DNA from: Lycorma delicatula | Lineage: Eukaryota > Arthropoda > Insecta > Hemiptera > Fulgoridae | NCBI RefSeq assembly: GCF_047948215.1 | Contig: NC_134458.1 | Span: forward strand, 136,471,036 to 136,535,035 | Length of the DNA: 64,000 nt | Direction: 5' to 3' | In this document: piece after piece, positions 50,125 through 61,702 of the stretch | Layout of the letters: every line of letters starts with the position of its first letter | Numbering within the stretch: the first letter of the stretch is position 1 | The notes under the pieces: model-generated | The model's input: the letters and a program-made list of their open reading frames with translations, nothing else | Database searches by the model: none | What the model was told of the DNA's origin: nothing | Program-made: the position numbers and the translations under genes

Positions 50125-51639
50125 ATTAGAAACGTAATCAGTTGAGGTAGCATAAATTTAAGTTTGCACAAAACCATTACATGACTATTTTTATAGTGTT
50201 GGATGTATTTATGAAAATTTCAGACAAATTGTTGTTATAATCCACACCATTTCCATTATTTAGCTGTATTATATTCTATAATATAATAGAAATATGTAAC
50301 TCGAAATTTTTTTACTTAAATTTGTATTACGTAAAGATAGCCTACTTAGAACATTTTTCTACTTCCTTTTTTTATGCAATATCTTCTGATAACTTCTTCT
50401 TGAGAAGTCGTCACCCCAAGAGTCAATTGAAAAATTATTTTACCTTCGAGCATATCACACTGAAGAGGCTGTAACAACCGTATAATTATTTATAGACAGA
50501 GTAATTGCTTATCCTTGATAATTAACGAACCTAGCTCAACAAACAATTCTTTACTGCTTAAAAGCTTATTTCTTCTCCAGAGATAAAGATTACGTTAAAC
50601 CTTTATTGCCCCTTTTATATACACTAATATTTTCCCTAATACTTGTTCGTGATAATGTAATTAATTTTATTAATAAAAAGATATCTTATTACAAGAAAAC
50701 GGTTTATCACAAGTTTATACAATTATGAGATTTAATTCTTTTGGATCTGGGAAGGAATCAGCATCACATTTTATAAGAGAGAAAAGAGGTTTCTCTCTTA
50801 TAAAGGAGAAGGAGGAGGTTTTGTAGAGGACAAAACCTCCTCCTTTCAGCTCTCACCCATATTATAATCAGAAAGTGAATGATATACCGTGGAATTAAAA
50901 CCGCGTTAGTTCTACTTTCAATACAATAAAACGAGTCGATACAACACAATAAAAATCTAATGATATAAAAAAGATTCAGACCCCTTTTGAATCCCCAGGC
51001 CATCTACACTCTCCATAAGGAAAAACTGAAATGTTGCGATATTTATACTGTTATTTAAAACAAAAGTTTTCCTTTTTTGAGACTTATAAAATACAATCAG
51101 TAATTCGGAGCAGCTTTTACTCCTTGGAACTTTGGATTTCATTAAACTTTGCTCCTCAATGATGCTATATTAGAACATGTTCTATATTAGAACATTAGGC
51201 GCAGATTAACAATATATTTGTATCAATAAATTTCATTACTAGCGTCTCTAGGCTAGCTTAGCTCACTAAATAAATGAAATTTAATATTTTATGATATTAG
51301 AAACTTTTGTTTAAAAATCATGTTCCTCGAGGTTTTAGTAAAAACTCCTTAGTCATACAATTTACTTTTCATTACACTTTTAGTTCTTAATCTCCTAGCC
51401 ATTTTTAATATATAATAATTGAAGCATTGCCATATTTTTACATTTTTCTTCTATAACGTATCCATTTTTGAGGACCAAAATAAGACTGCTTCTAAAGTGT
51501 TTTGGAATTCAAGGGTTTCCAAAACTAAATTACAAGTAACTATGGAAAGTAAAGTATACAGAACTTCTGACGAGGAAAACCTTACAACCTCACCGCCAAG
51601 GAGGCTATGGCCTCTCTATGGCTTAAAACCTTCCTTGGG
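50125..51639. other. AT-rich DNA with twin hairpins, no gene seen
   Basis: Continues beyond the visible right limit of the duplicate comparison; whether 50,125 onward is still part of the unit cannot be tested because copy 2 leaves the window. No convincing open frame. Confidence 0.45.
50770..50846. repeat. Two adjacent perfect hairpins with the same AGAGG loop
   Basis: First hairpin: TTATAAGAGAGAAA (50,771-50,784) and TTTCTCTCTTATAA (50,790-50,803). Second: GGAGGAGGTTTTGT (50,811-50,824) and ACAAAACCTCCTCC (50,830-50,843). Both loops are AGAGG; the arms are unrelated. Confidence 0.92.
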
Positions 51640-51753
51640 ATAACTCGAATGTATCCTGAAAATTTCATCTCAATCGGTTGGTTAAGCGATGTTATCCCGT
51701 GATGCTGGTGTAAACGTACGCCGCGACAGAACCAGCCGTAAACTTTAGTATTC

Positions 51754-51796
<43 letters not shown>
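51640..51796. repeat. Probable retroelement 3'-end remnant with (TA)n tail
   Basis: AATTTCATCTCAATCGGTTGG (51,660-51,680) is phrasing seen near 3' ends of insect non-LTR elements, and it is followed by a GC-richer stretch and a (TA)n tail at 51,755-51,796. No protein remains. Confidence 0.4.
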
Positions 51797-53831
51797 TAAA
51801 TTATTAAGAAATTCAGAACGTACCGTCCTTTTTAATTAAAAATTTAACATGACAGGGATTATTTGATTCGTTGTTTTTCAAAGTGTAATTTTTCTAAAAG
51901 CTAGAAAATACAATATAGCACAGTCAAACTGACCACTAATACCTGCTCATATAGCAATAACTTTGTCTCCTCAGATAAAAATTTACTTTCATTAATGCTT
52001 TCTATCATGAATCCATTTACTTTTGGTAAATAGTTAAACCTGATTGATTCGAAGAAGTTCCTCCATGTCTTTTTAGGCTCTACAGTTATGAAATCGTAAT
52101 GACCTTCCAGTTAATATTTGTAAAAATAATTTTAATTATTTAATTTAATTTATTGTTAAACAGTTTAAATTTTAATATAAAATAATAATAGTATGACATT
52201 TCTCATTTTAAATAAAAAAAAAAGTCAGTAATTTTACCGTTCAAGAGACAATTAAAAAAATAAAATAATTAAAATCTCCTAGTCCCTTAGCGAGTACCTT
52301 AGTACCTTAGTACAATGGAGTCCCTTAGTAGTACAATGGATTCAGTGAAAAAAATATCAACACACTAAACAAGGAATAAAATGCTTTTATTTATGGAATA
52401 GTATGCAACTTTTGGGCGTGATAAATATATCATACCAGGAGATTATTAATTTACTAAAAATTAAGTAAAATAGAAAAATATTAAGGAAAAAATAGCTCCT
52501 GGATTAAAAATAGAAAAAACATATTCAATAAAACTTATCTAAATACAAGAGAAAGTGCTTCAGCATATTGAAGAAATTCTGAAAAGTAAAGCTAAAATTC
52601 ATAGCTTTTGCTTTGAATTTTAGCTTTAATTTTTAATCAAAACTCGTTTTAATTAAAATTTTATCCAACGTTAATTATAAAAGACTACTGCACAATAATA
52701 ATTTCGTATACTTTAAATCCAGTAAATATTTAACAAAATAAAGAAGATCTAAATAACTAATTTCAGTTCCTATTGTAAGTGATTAACAGTAGAAGAATAA
52801 CTGATCTAAATTGTCACTTAATGTAATAAAGGATGAGGAGCAGGAGAGAAAAAAGGAGCATGGTTTAAGGAGGTGATGGGAGAGAAGGTAAAGATTCAAA
52901 AGTGAATGTAGACCTGCTGGAATCCCAGTGGGGGTTGGCAGGTTGACGAGCGGAAGACGGTGGATGTTGGCACCTCTAATCTGTGACCGTTCGGCCGGAA
53001 AATGAGTACTCCAACTCGAGGGACCATCGAGACTATCCTGTCTCCTATATGCCGTGTCGCTTCTCGTCTAATGAGTTACCAACTGTTACGTAGATACCCG
53101 TAACAGTACCATGTTGTCCTGTGTAGGTGGGACACAAGACGGTTAAAAATTGACATTTCCTTCGGTTATGATAGCGTTGGCCTTTCAACCTCAAACTCCA
53201 ACGTCGAAAATTTCTACAGAATTTAGTTCTGCTCTTAATAAACAAAACTTTTATAATTTTTTTAAAATAAAACACAGTATAACATTTTCATCTGTTTTCT
53301 TTCAAATTTTAAATTTGAAAGAAGAGATAGATTTACTCATTTTTTTTAATGAATTTTTTAAAATTAATATTCTCCTAATTTCAGATTTCAGATTTTTCAA
53401 AAATCTAAGATTAAAATCAATCGTTGATTACCTAACTATTCTCACATAGTGTGATATTTTTTTAAAGATTTTTCCTTATTACTTTTGTTGATAATTTAAA
53501 ATAAGTCAATAAAATGCGATGACGTTTGTTGCTCTTATTTAGAAAAAATGCAGTTCTTCAAATAAAAAACGTATTGTTTTTATGTGTTTGATTAAACATT
53601 ATTCCAGTAAGGAAAGCTAATCAAAATTATTGGTATAGTTATAAAATTAGGAGTATTAAAAAACACAAGATTTCAAAACTATACAAATAATACTTAAAAT
53701 ACGTTCCCATGGAAATGAGGTATGTTAATGAACAATGTTACATTTAAAAAAACTTCAGATATTTTTTCGGAACCACCGTAAGGAATTACTTCAGAGGATG
53801 ATATGTATGAATGCAAATGAATTAAGTGTAT
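51797..53831. other. AT-rich DNA with a GC-richer block at 52,840-53,200, no gene recognised
   Basis: The block at 52,840-53,200 has full complexity (TGGAATCCCAGTGGGGGTTG, then ACTCGAGGGACCATCGAG) and may be a retroelement fragment or host exon, but neither strand gives a familiar protein. An imperfect 14-bp hairpin (AAAGCTAAAATTCA with TGAATTTTAGCTTT) is at about 52,588-52,627. The rest is AT-rich. Confidence 0.4.
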
Positions 53832-54012
53832 TCTTGAACAGTCTCAGGTCGACCATTCAGGAGATGTGTGGTTAATTGAAACCCAACCACCAAAGAACAC
53901 CGGTATCCACGATCTAGTTTTCAAATCCGTATAAAAGTAATTGCCTATACTAGGATTTGATCGAAATCAGCTGATTTACGATACCAGTTTACCACTAGAC
54001 CGATTCGGTCTG
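53832..54012 (-). mobile_element. tRNA-derived SINE, family B, minus strand
   Basis: On the minus strand from 54,012: ACCGAATCGGTCTAGTGG and TAAACTGGTATCGTAAATC match the head of the family B copy at 20,204. The B-box region is worn (TCGATCAAATCCTAG). The body CGTGGATACCGGTGTTC, GGGTTTCAATTAACCA and GAATGGTCGACCTGAGA matches closely. Confidence 0.75.
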
Positions 54013-54544
54013 TTTAAACCTTATACTTGTTTCAGTTTTTATAATATTAATTACATCATAATAAAAAATTTAACAGCTTACACTTTTTTTTATATTAATT
54101 AAAAATAAAATTACACGTTTCTAAAACCATTTCAATCATCATCAAGAAACTGGATTTCACTTGATAAGTCAAATTAGTCAGAATTGTAATATATGATAAT
54201 TTCACATCAGTTGAATTTGTTATGAAAAAATAAAGTACCATGACTTTAATGATTATTATCAATGACTTTCAAAATTTTATAAATTTTTACAAGTAAAATA
54301 CGAGGTATACATACACGGTGATTAAGGACGGCATAAGTAAATCGTTTGATAATAAGCACATGATAAGGTAATCTTAAGGATCTCCCATAATAAGTCAATC
54401 CGTAAAAAACGTAACCAGAAAGAAATGATCTTAAAGTTCATTAGTAAAACAATATAACTTGCCTTCAATTCATAGTCCATATAAACAAACAATCTTCAAA
54501 TAAAAAATCAAGAGATAATTACATATTAGAAATACCATCACTAG
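54013..54544. other. AT-rich intergenic DNA, no gene seen
   Basis: No recognisable feature between the family B SINE and the Jockey-like element. Confidence 0.5.
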
Positions 54545-54569
54545 ATTTGGCAATAATAACTGCAAACTA

Positions 54570-55265
54570 TCATTCAGTAGCCCCTACGTCAAGCACATGG
54601 AGACGTTTCAACCTTCGGACGTCCTCGTTGTTATCAAACAGATTGACCGCTAAGTGGTTGACGTGATTTTCAGAATGTTGGTGGTATTTAACACTGTGTC
54701 GTCTCACAACCTCACGAGCAGTCGGAAGCTCATCGTTCCGTGTGAATCATGGCACCTCTAAAATTGTTCTCGTTACCTAGTTTTGGAAGCTTTCATAAGT
54801 CCGATAACTTGGTAAATTAGAACTTTATTGAACAACGTAAAGTGTGATTTTCTTCGCAGCAGCCTAAGCTAAGGAGATCCATTCAACTGTTTTATTTTCA
54901 CCCTCACGTGATATTTCTAAGTCAAACGCAGATCTAGGTTCAGTCCTACGTACCTCACACTCTCTGTAGAATCAAGACAGCATTCATGTTCGTACAAGGA
55001 CAGTCACCCCTTCTAATGGTGAACACGACATGCTTCGATTTATCCTGATTAACTTTGAGCCTCCATTTTTACTTCCATGCGTAGACAAGGTCTAATGCTG
55101 TTCGCAGCTCCCGCAAGGCTAGTTAAGGGTCTTCGTTAGCGGAAAGGATAGCAGTGTCATCGGAAAATATATCGTAGGTGCAACTTTCCAGGATTCGAAG
55201 GTCCCAGTGAATACTGAATACAGCACAGAACCTACTACAGAGACCTGAGGGACCCCGATTTAATG
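54570..55265 (-). pseudogene. Jockey-type ORF2 reverse transcriptase C-terminal half, broken
   Basis: Reverse transcriptase copies element RNA at the insertion site. On the minus strand: GVPQVSVVGSVLYSVFTG (RT block 4) at about 55,258-55,205, then IFSDDTAILSANEDP at about 55,170-55,125, the catalytic DD block (usually FADD, here FSDD). KWRLKVNQDKSKHVVF-like and YVGLNLDLRLT text follow in shifted frames. The end is clean: NDELPTAREVVRRHSVKYHQ, VNHLAVNLFDNNEDVRRLKR, LHVLDVGATE, stop at 54,570-54,572. The C-terminal wording is characteristic of the Jockey clade. Stops and shifts make it non-functional. Confidence 0.8.
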
Positions 55266-55309
55266 TCAAAGAATCTCGATAACTCATCATTGCATCTTAC
55301 CGGAGAGAA

Positions 55310-55815
55310 ATGCCCCTCAATATAATTGGGTAATCGTAAGATAACGCAGGGTCGGTTGCCTTACGGCTAGCGGATTCGACTCTTGGAGTAAGCTATGAGT
55401 TCCGATTCGCCTTTTGCTTTTGTAATATTTCTTTGTACACTCTAAAAACCTGATAGTTTGCCGGATGCTCGAATTGGCATAAAGCACAGTTTGCAGGTGT
55501 CCTGTCTTTCCTGAGATATCTGGCTGTTCAGTGGCCTTCCACACATTTTACCCAGTGGAAGGGTCACAATTTTTGTTGATGCGCTCTTACTGTTGGAATT
55601 TCATGCACTGCACGAGGCCTCTTGGTTTCCGCGGTGTTTCGAACGACAAGCTGCAATTTTAATTCAAATATACTTTTATTGTTCTTCTGCGGCTCTAGGT
55701 TAACGAAAAATATTGATGTTGGCTCTTTGGTTATTCTGTGGCGTGCATTTACTATGTCCCTCACTCTATACACGTGGCCTTCGATTTCTTTCCTGATCAT
55801 CTTCGATTGGATCAA
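55310..55815 (-). pseudogene. Jockey-type ORF1 (gag-like) fragment
   Basis: ORF1 proteins bind the element RNA and help target it to the nucleus. The frame from 55,815 reads VYRVRDIVNARHRITKEPTS, IFFVNLEPQKNNKSIFELK and IPTV, matching the conserved domain that precedes the zinc knuckles in insect Jockey gag proteins (the N-RH..T..PL.LFFVDLEP..NN..IF pattern). Further on, CVKCVEGH and NCALCQFEHPANYQVF at about 55,548-55,440 are two CCHC knuckles in a different frame. The 75-residue frame at 55,544-55,317 is a shifted reading of the knuckle region and not a separate gene. Confidence 0.75.
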
Positions 55816-56335
55816 GAAGTATGGGTTTCTAATATAACACGAAAGGCTTGTTGATCCTTTCTAGTGAAGGTATGAATTATTAATTCATGTTGTTCAACTA
55901 TGTAACGTTGTTTCCTTCCTACAGTCGTATGTTGAAATCTCCCTTACCCACGATCGTTTCCATCAGTTCGTATTAACTAAGCACATCAGTTTTCCCTCAA
56001 AGTACAGTAGGTTGGGGCTTGATGGGTTCCGTTTGGTTTGTAACATTCGTGTCCTCTAATTGAAGGCTACTAAATATGCTTGATATGGATAATTCTCCAG
56101 TGGTCGGATTGTGAATTGCAGTTTTCAGCTCTACCTCTAGCTTCACGAGCTAGATGTAGATTAAAATTCCATAACCACTTTGGCGTTATGCCTTGAATAC
56201 CCGGATAAATTGCTCGCTATGTAATCTCTAATTAATTTACACAATCAGACGTCCGATCTTCAACTATATCAGCTGGTACAGAATCCATCCTAACCTAAAG
56301 ATTTGTCGGACCGAAGGCCGAATATTATTATAGTA

Positions 56336-56574
56336 CTTTAAGTATAATTATACCGTTCCAATAGTTGTCATTTACCTCTTATCAAAACACAAAAATTACT
56401 CACAATAAACCAGCACAAAATAAGAACACACAATTCTATTTTAAAATCTCCTAAAATAACGCGACTTATTCTCTCAATATCTGATTTCAGAACAAAAGTT
56501 AACGGAAAAATTAAAATTTTTCTGAAATTGTTCTGAAATTCGTTCCTAAATTATTTCCTTTTCTACCTGAATCA

Positions 56575-56621
<47 letters not shown>

Positions 56622-57979
56622 ATCCTTGTTTTTGTAAAACCAAATAATTTACGTTGAATAAAAGAAATAACTTTGAAAAACCAGATGATTCCAACTTTAT
56701 TATAGGATAACTGACAACAATTTTTTAAGTTCTTGAAGAAATAAAAAAAATTATTAACATGGGTTACCCTTGTTTTTAACCCAATTTTCATCAGTATTTT
56801 TTTCCAATTATCAACTCTACTGTTACATGTCATCAATACACTTAAATCGTATATAACTAATCATACCTCATGTTAATAAGTTAATAAAATAACCGGCTAA
56901 CACGATGGACGTCGTAAAAATGATGAACATTTGGTGGAAAATATTTTAATATGAAAAATGTACTCTTTCTACTTCCTTATACGAAATACAACTACAAATA
57001 CAAAAAGAGTATTCTGTTGTAATATTAATCAATATTATATTGTAAGAGCATTTTATTGTAATCGCGAAAAACTTCGGTTATCAGATTTCAACGGTAATAT
57101 ACATTTTGACTAGTCTCGGTGTGGCGTGTGTACGTACATATTTATGTGCGTACGTATGTATTTTGCATAACTTAAAAACGATTAGCCATAGAATTTTAGC
57201 CATAGATTAGCCATAGATTTGTGAAAGTGCTTACACAATAATTTTTTATCTATCAAACAAAAACGTTGGTGTGTGTATGTGTGTGCAAGCGCGGGCGTGT
57301 AACAAATATTATTGTAATTCGTCAATCCGGTCTTGAGATATAAATTTTTCATTAATAAACAAAAAAAAAGCGAACAGAAGGAAACAAAAGAGAAATCTAT
57401 ATTATAGCTGAAACTTATTTACGGGCGTTATGATGTTAGCAACAAACAACACAAAGCGCTTTTGTTATCCGTTGTTGTTCATGTCGATCTTCGATTGGAT
57501 GACGCAATTTCCGAATTGTTTTATTGTAAGAATACACTGTAATCATTTTTTTATTGGGGGGCTGGAAATCAAAAAATAGGATATCCAACCGGTCCTAAAG
57601 GTAAAATAATCTCGCTTACATCAATTTGCTCGCAATCAAATTTCATTAAGCGTTTGATAGTATTTTGCAGTGACTGAGGTGGATGAGGCTTGAATAACTG
57701 ACTTTTGTGTCCGGAGTACAACACAACATCGCCAGTAATAATCGAATCAAGAAATTTTTTTCAAAACAGAAATTCAAAAACTTTAACCCGACATTTGTTA
57801 ATAATCTTTCATAACATTTGTTATACTGTTAGTGGTAAATACTGTTGTTTTAATATTAATGAATGATTTTTAGAATAAATCTTGATTTCACATTTCCAAT
57901 ACGGTGTTGATAAAGTAATTCCCCTTAGAAGTTCAAAGTTTTTTCGGGGGAATATCGAAATGGAAATTTTTTAGAATAT
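56336..57979. other. AT-rich DNA with a (TA)n tract and repeat-like phrases, no gene recognised
   Basis: A (TA)n run lies at 56,579-56,619. 57,060-57,310 has GTACGTACATATTTATGTGC, AACTTAAAAACGATTAGCC and a TG-rich phrase, which looks like a decayed repeat with GATTAGCCATAGA partly triplicated at 57,180-57,222. An unrecognised minus-strand frame at 57,569-57,762 is listed separately. Confidence 0.45.
57569..57762 (-). other. Unrecognised open frame without ATG
   Basis: A 64-codon open stretch on the minus strand (KFLDSIITGDVVLYSGHKSQ, LFKPHPPQSLQNTIKRLMKF, DCEQIDVSEIILPLGPVGYP, IF, stop). Composition is protein-like and unlike the AT-rich noise around it. FLDSIITGD recalls the FLDRIVTGDE block of mariner transposases (first catalytic Asp), but what follows does not match that family. 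It could be an exon, a transposase scrap or chance. Confidence 0.2.
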
Positions 57980-58062
57980 AAAAAATGCTATGCTTGACCG
58001 GGATTAGAACCCTGGACCTCCGAATGATAGGCTGAAATACCACCACTACTTCCTTATAAAGA
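57980..58062 (-). mobile_element. tRNA-derived SINE head, family A, minus strand
   Basis: On the minus strand: GTGGTATTTCAGCCTATCAT (A-box side), CGGAGGTCCAGGGTTCTAATCCCGG (B box, about 58,023-58,000) and TCAAGCATAGCATTTTT, matching family A. The rest of the body is missing or unrecognisable. Confidence 0.65.
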
Positions 58063-58976
58063 TCAGCAAATATACATTTCAGACTATACAATTTTTTGTT
58101 TTATCTTTCACGTGCTTCAGATAAATGTTGATAATTTCTTACGGATTTTTGGGTATTTCTTACTATTTTGTATTTTTTTAGGTAATTAATCTTTATAAAG
58201 ATTAATTTTTTATTTCAAACTATTTTTAAAACAACAGCTTAAAAACAAAAAACAATTCATTCTTTTCTCCAAATATTAGGTAGCAAACATTGAAGACCAG
58301 TCGTAAAATTATCTTTGTTAATCTTATTTGTTAATCTTTTAGTAGCAGATAATAAGATTGAAATAAAAAAAGTAATTTTACTGTGAAAATAATTTTCCTA
58401 ATTACTGAGGAAATTAAGTTCAAATATGTTAATTTATTTAAATATCAAACATTTTAGTAAGAAAAGCTTGTAGGCGGAATTAAAATAATAAGTAAAATAA
58501 AAAATATAAATCTTGTTACACACAAATATAACTAATACTGTATTCAAAAGAAGATAATTACAATAGCTTAAAATGTTAAAATAAATACGTTCTGTTCCTA
58601 CGAACTTACACCACACTAAATATAACTTTAAAAAAAAAAATTTTTTTTTACCTGGTAAAATAATTTGAAATCGTCTTAGTTCTTAACGGAAATAACGGTT
58701 CTTAACGGATCTCAAAAAATAAACACTTAAAAAAAAAAATAAACCACAAAAAAGGATAATTCTATACACACATTAAACAATCGCAGCGCAGTTAGCAAAA
58801 TAATTAAACACAATCAGTCGATGCGTGGGTACAACTAATCATTCCCTTTACCTGTCTAAACATGTCCATAAAGACTGCACAACAGATAGCGCTTCATCAG
58901 TAGTGATGACGTGGAGCTGTACAAATTAGTTAATCAATCTACGACGTTCAAGATTCAACCGTGTTATTGTTTAAGC

Positions 58977-59000
58977 TTATTGTTGTGATAGTAACAATAA
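58977..59000. repeat. 8-bp hairpin, copy 2 form of a locally inverted segment
   Basis: TTATTGTT pairs with AACAATAA around GTGATAGT. Compare copy 1 at 45,067-45,094, where the middle reads TTGTTACTATCAG in the opposite sense. Confidence 0.65.
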
Positions 59001-59134
59001 TTGAACAAGGTTGATATTGTTTTACTACCTAAATATTGTTCTATTAATTTATTTAATCTAAATTCATTATGTATGTTTGTCATTAAACAAAAAAGGTATA
59101 TATATACTTTTGTATATTTTGTATAAGCTTACAA

Positions 59135-61150
59135 ATTTGCAATGACGGAAAAATCGTGATAACGATAAAACGAAGTAAAATGCGCTGCATGAACAAGTTT
59201 ATTGCATTTTGTATTCATAATGCATACAATAACGAACTTTAAATAGTGCTATAATATTAATAATGATAAACAATAACTACAACAACCCAACAACAAATTA
59301 AACGGTCTTATCAACTGATATTATTTACTTTAAATATTACAATTTTTTTTTTTTTTAAACTTAAATGAATGTTTTCGATCGTAAATTACTAATGAATAAA
59401 ATTTTGAAAGCACACCATTCTACAATAAATGTTCAAAATGCTTCCCCGCTACAGCTTGGGAGTAGGCTAACCTCAAATAATATCAGTTTATAACTTGTGC
59501 CATGTCTGGTGGTACACGAGCAGATTCTTCAATTAGTGTTCTTTTCAAATCGTCAATGACTGCAGGTTTTGTTTTGTAAACATTATGTTTTAGGTACCCC
59601 CAAAAAAAGTAATCGAGAGGAGACAGGTCTGTCACCTAGGAGGCCAGTCCACTGCTCCTACGACCTATCCAGCAATTTGCGAATTTTTAAAAATTTAGCG
59701 TGACCGTAGATGATATTGAGGTGGTGTCCCATCTTGCTAAAAACCAACATTATTTAATTCTTGTCTAACATTTTCTATCGGTAAAATCCTACCGGTTAAC
59801 AAGTTGCAGTAAGCATCTCCAGTAAAACTGTCATCTAAAATAAAAGGCCCTACAATATATTGACAAACGATTCCCTCCTAAACGTTGAATTTCTGTAGGT
59901 GCTGTGTTTGAGTTCAACATTCATCTGGGATTATTATCGCTCCGATTCGACAGTTTTGGTTATTCACATGACATTTAACATAAAAGTGGCTTCATCAATA
60001 AAATATTATTGAATTATTAAAATTTGCGTCTATATACAATTTTTGCGACATAATATCACAATACTTAATTCATTAGTCAAAATCATCTTCCGAAAGTTCT
60101 TGCACCAGATGTAGCTTATATGAGATAAATTTATTGTTTTAAGAATTTGCTGAACTGAAAAATAATTGATGTCATGTCGGACAACAATTTTCCGAATCGA
60201 TGAATGAGGGTCTTCAACAAAGGTCTGCAGTAGATCTAATGAATTTACATCAGTTGTGATAGTTGGTCTACCGGTGCGAGAACGATTCCCTTCACAAATT
60301 TCTTCAAATCGCTGTACTGTCTTGATCACAGTCGATTTACGTATTGGTTCTCTGTTTGGTAATCTATTATTAAATAAATCACATTCCTCTTGTAAATGCC
60401 GGACTCTTTATCATATTCCTACATCATCAACACAATTTTTCTTTCGGTTTCACTTAAAAAAGGCATTGTTATTTGAAAATTTAATATTTTAATGAACGAG
60501 GAAAACTTTTGTCAAAAAACACATTTAAACCGCTAGACTTACGACTTAATGTTTACTGTTTACTAGCCCTATCAAATTTTACATTACTAGTATTTTGAAA
60601 TAAAAAGTTGAAATGAAGAGTTAATAATTTGCATTATTTCAACGTTATACAGACTCCATTGTTGTAAATTAACAACTGATTTACACAATTTGTAATATAT
60701 TTTTTAAGTATTTCCTGCTGATGTGTTCTATTTATGATAAGTAACAAATATCAGCTGATACTAACACTGGAGGTTAATTTTTATTTAGAAAATAATATTG
60801 GTTGATATAGCCGTTAAATTGGTTGTGTTGTTACTAGCTATTATTTATTATCATCATAAATATTATAGAACTGTTTAAAGTTCGATAATGTATCCATTAT
60901 GAATGCAAAATGCAATAAAATTGTTCATGCAGCGCGTTTTACCTCGTTTTATTGTTAACACGATTTTTCCGTCATTGAGATTTTGAATGCTTCTAACTCG
61001 ATAACGAAGGAATAAACAGAAAAACGGGTTTCACTATTGTTTTTCTTGTAAATTTTAAATCGAAATCATGTGTCATATGTCCGTCTTCCTATTTAAAAAC
61101 GTTTGATTCAATATGGTGGATCCAAGATGGCGACAAAAATTAAAAACCCG
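59135..61150 (-). mobile_element. Mariner-superfamily element with very long terminal inverted repeats, copy 2
   Basis: The left repeat here keeps the inner half (CAATGACGGAAAAATCGTG, then AATGCGCTGCATGAACAAG, then TATTGCATTTTGTATTCATAATG, to about 59,340), matched inverted at about 60,775-60,982. The outer left half retained in copy 1 is missing. The right repeat is complete in both copies and continues outward to about 61,150. Confidence 0.8.
59420..60466 (-). pseudogene. Mariner-family transposase pseudogene, copy 2
   Basis: Aligned along its length with the copy 1 pseudogene: ATG at 60,464-60,466, KTVQRFEEICEGNRSRTGRP, SFVED-like text, VNNQNCR (minus a shift at the MLSGHV segment), QDGTPP, and the same stop at 59,420-59,422. 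The frame broken between FIDEATFML and the following block is an extra lesion relative to copy 1 (59,971-59,980). Shared stops show that it was already inactive at duplication. Confidence 0.85.
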
Positions 61151-61190
61151 CCATACCTATAAAGAAACTGACTGTGTTCATTTTGCTGAG

Positions 61191-61234
61191 ACATATTGCT
61201 GAGTGTGGATAAATGTCAACACTCAGCAATATGT
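61191..61234. repeat. 19-bp hairpin, copy 2 (one mismatch)
   Basis: Counterpart of 47,377-47,420; arms differ at one position (GTGTGGA versus TCAACAC), loop TAAATG. Confidence 0.85.
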
Positions 61235-61653
61235 ACTGAAGATAAATTGATGAAAATTTGTATAAATGTCCTTCTTATGGTGTAAGTGCACACTATGAAA
61301 GGATTTTTTTTTTTAATTCCGAGATTAAAAGGTTAAATTGAAATAACAATGAAATTTATTATTTTTTTTTTTACTGAAAAATGATATCAACTTGATTTTT
61401 GGTGTGTGTAATCTTCATGTGACTATCAAAAAACTAATTTCTAGACTTTTTGAAATTTGACCATGAAACGGGTGAAGAAAGGTAAAATATATTTGAACAT
61501 TGTTGCAAATGTTCCTATTTCCGACGGTATTAAATGAGATATTAATTATATTAGGGCTTGCAATTACTCTTCAGATAAATATCTAAAAACTATTTTCGGG
61601 TTTTTTAATTTTGTTTTTTTAAAGGGTGAAACGATGTACAGCGCGGTAGGTCA

Positions 61654-61702
61654 ACCAACATAGTTATGTTGGTTACAGAGGCAGCAACTGCTGCCTCTGT
61701 AA
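61654..61702. repeat. Two back-to-back hairpins created by a 24-bp inverted insertion
   Basis: ACCAACATA/TATGTTGGT with loop GT (61,654-61,673) and TTACAGAGGCAGCA/TGCTGCCTCTGTAA with loop AC (61,673-61,702). Copy 1 at 47,850-47,876 has neither: it reads CCAACATA directly into ACTGCTGCC. Confidence 0.9.

Larger units (their letters stand above)
54545..56335 (-). mobile_element. Jockey-like non-LTR retrotransposon, internally deleted, minus strand
   Basis: Reading from 56,335 to 54,545: a 5' part without clear coding, an ORF1 region with the gag-like domain and zinc knuckles, then directly the palm of reverse transcriptase and its C-terminus. The ORF2 endonuclease and the start of RT are missing, which places a deletion near 55,270-55,320. 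The element is GC-richer than its surroundings. Confidence 0.8.

Noticed and set aside
51419..51643. 74-codon plus-strand frame
   Set aside because: No domain, no splice context, and its end runs into a probable repeat fragment.
53045..53449. Open frames of 76 and 99 codons on opposite strands
   Set aside because: No domain is recognised; the plus frame turns into AT-rich Phe/Ile/Lys sequence, and the two overlap antisense.
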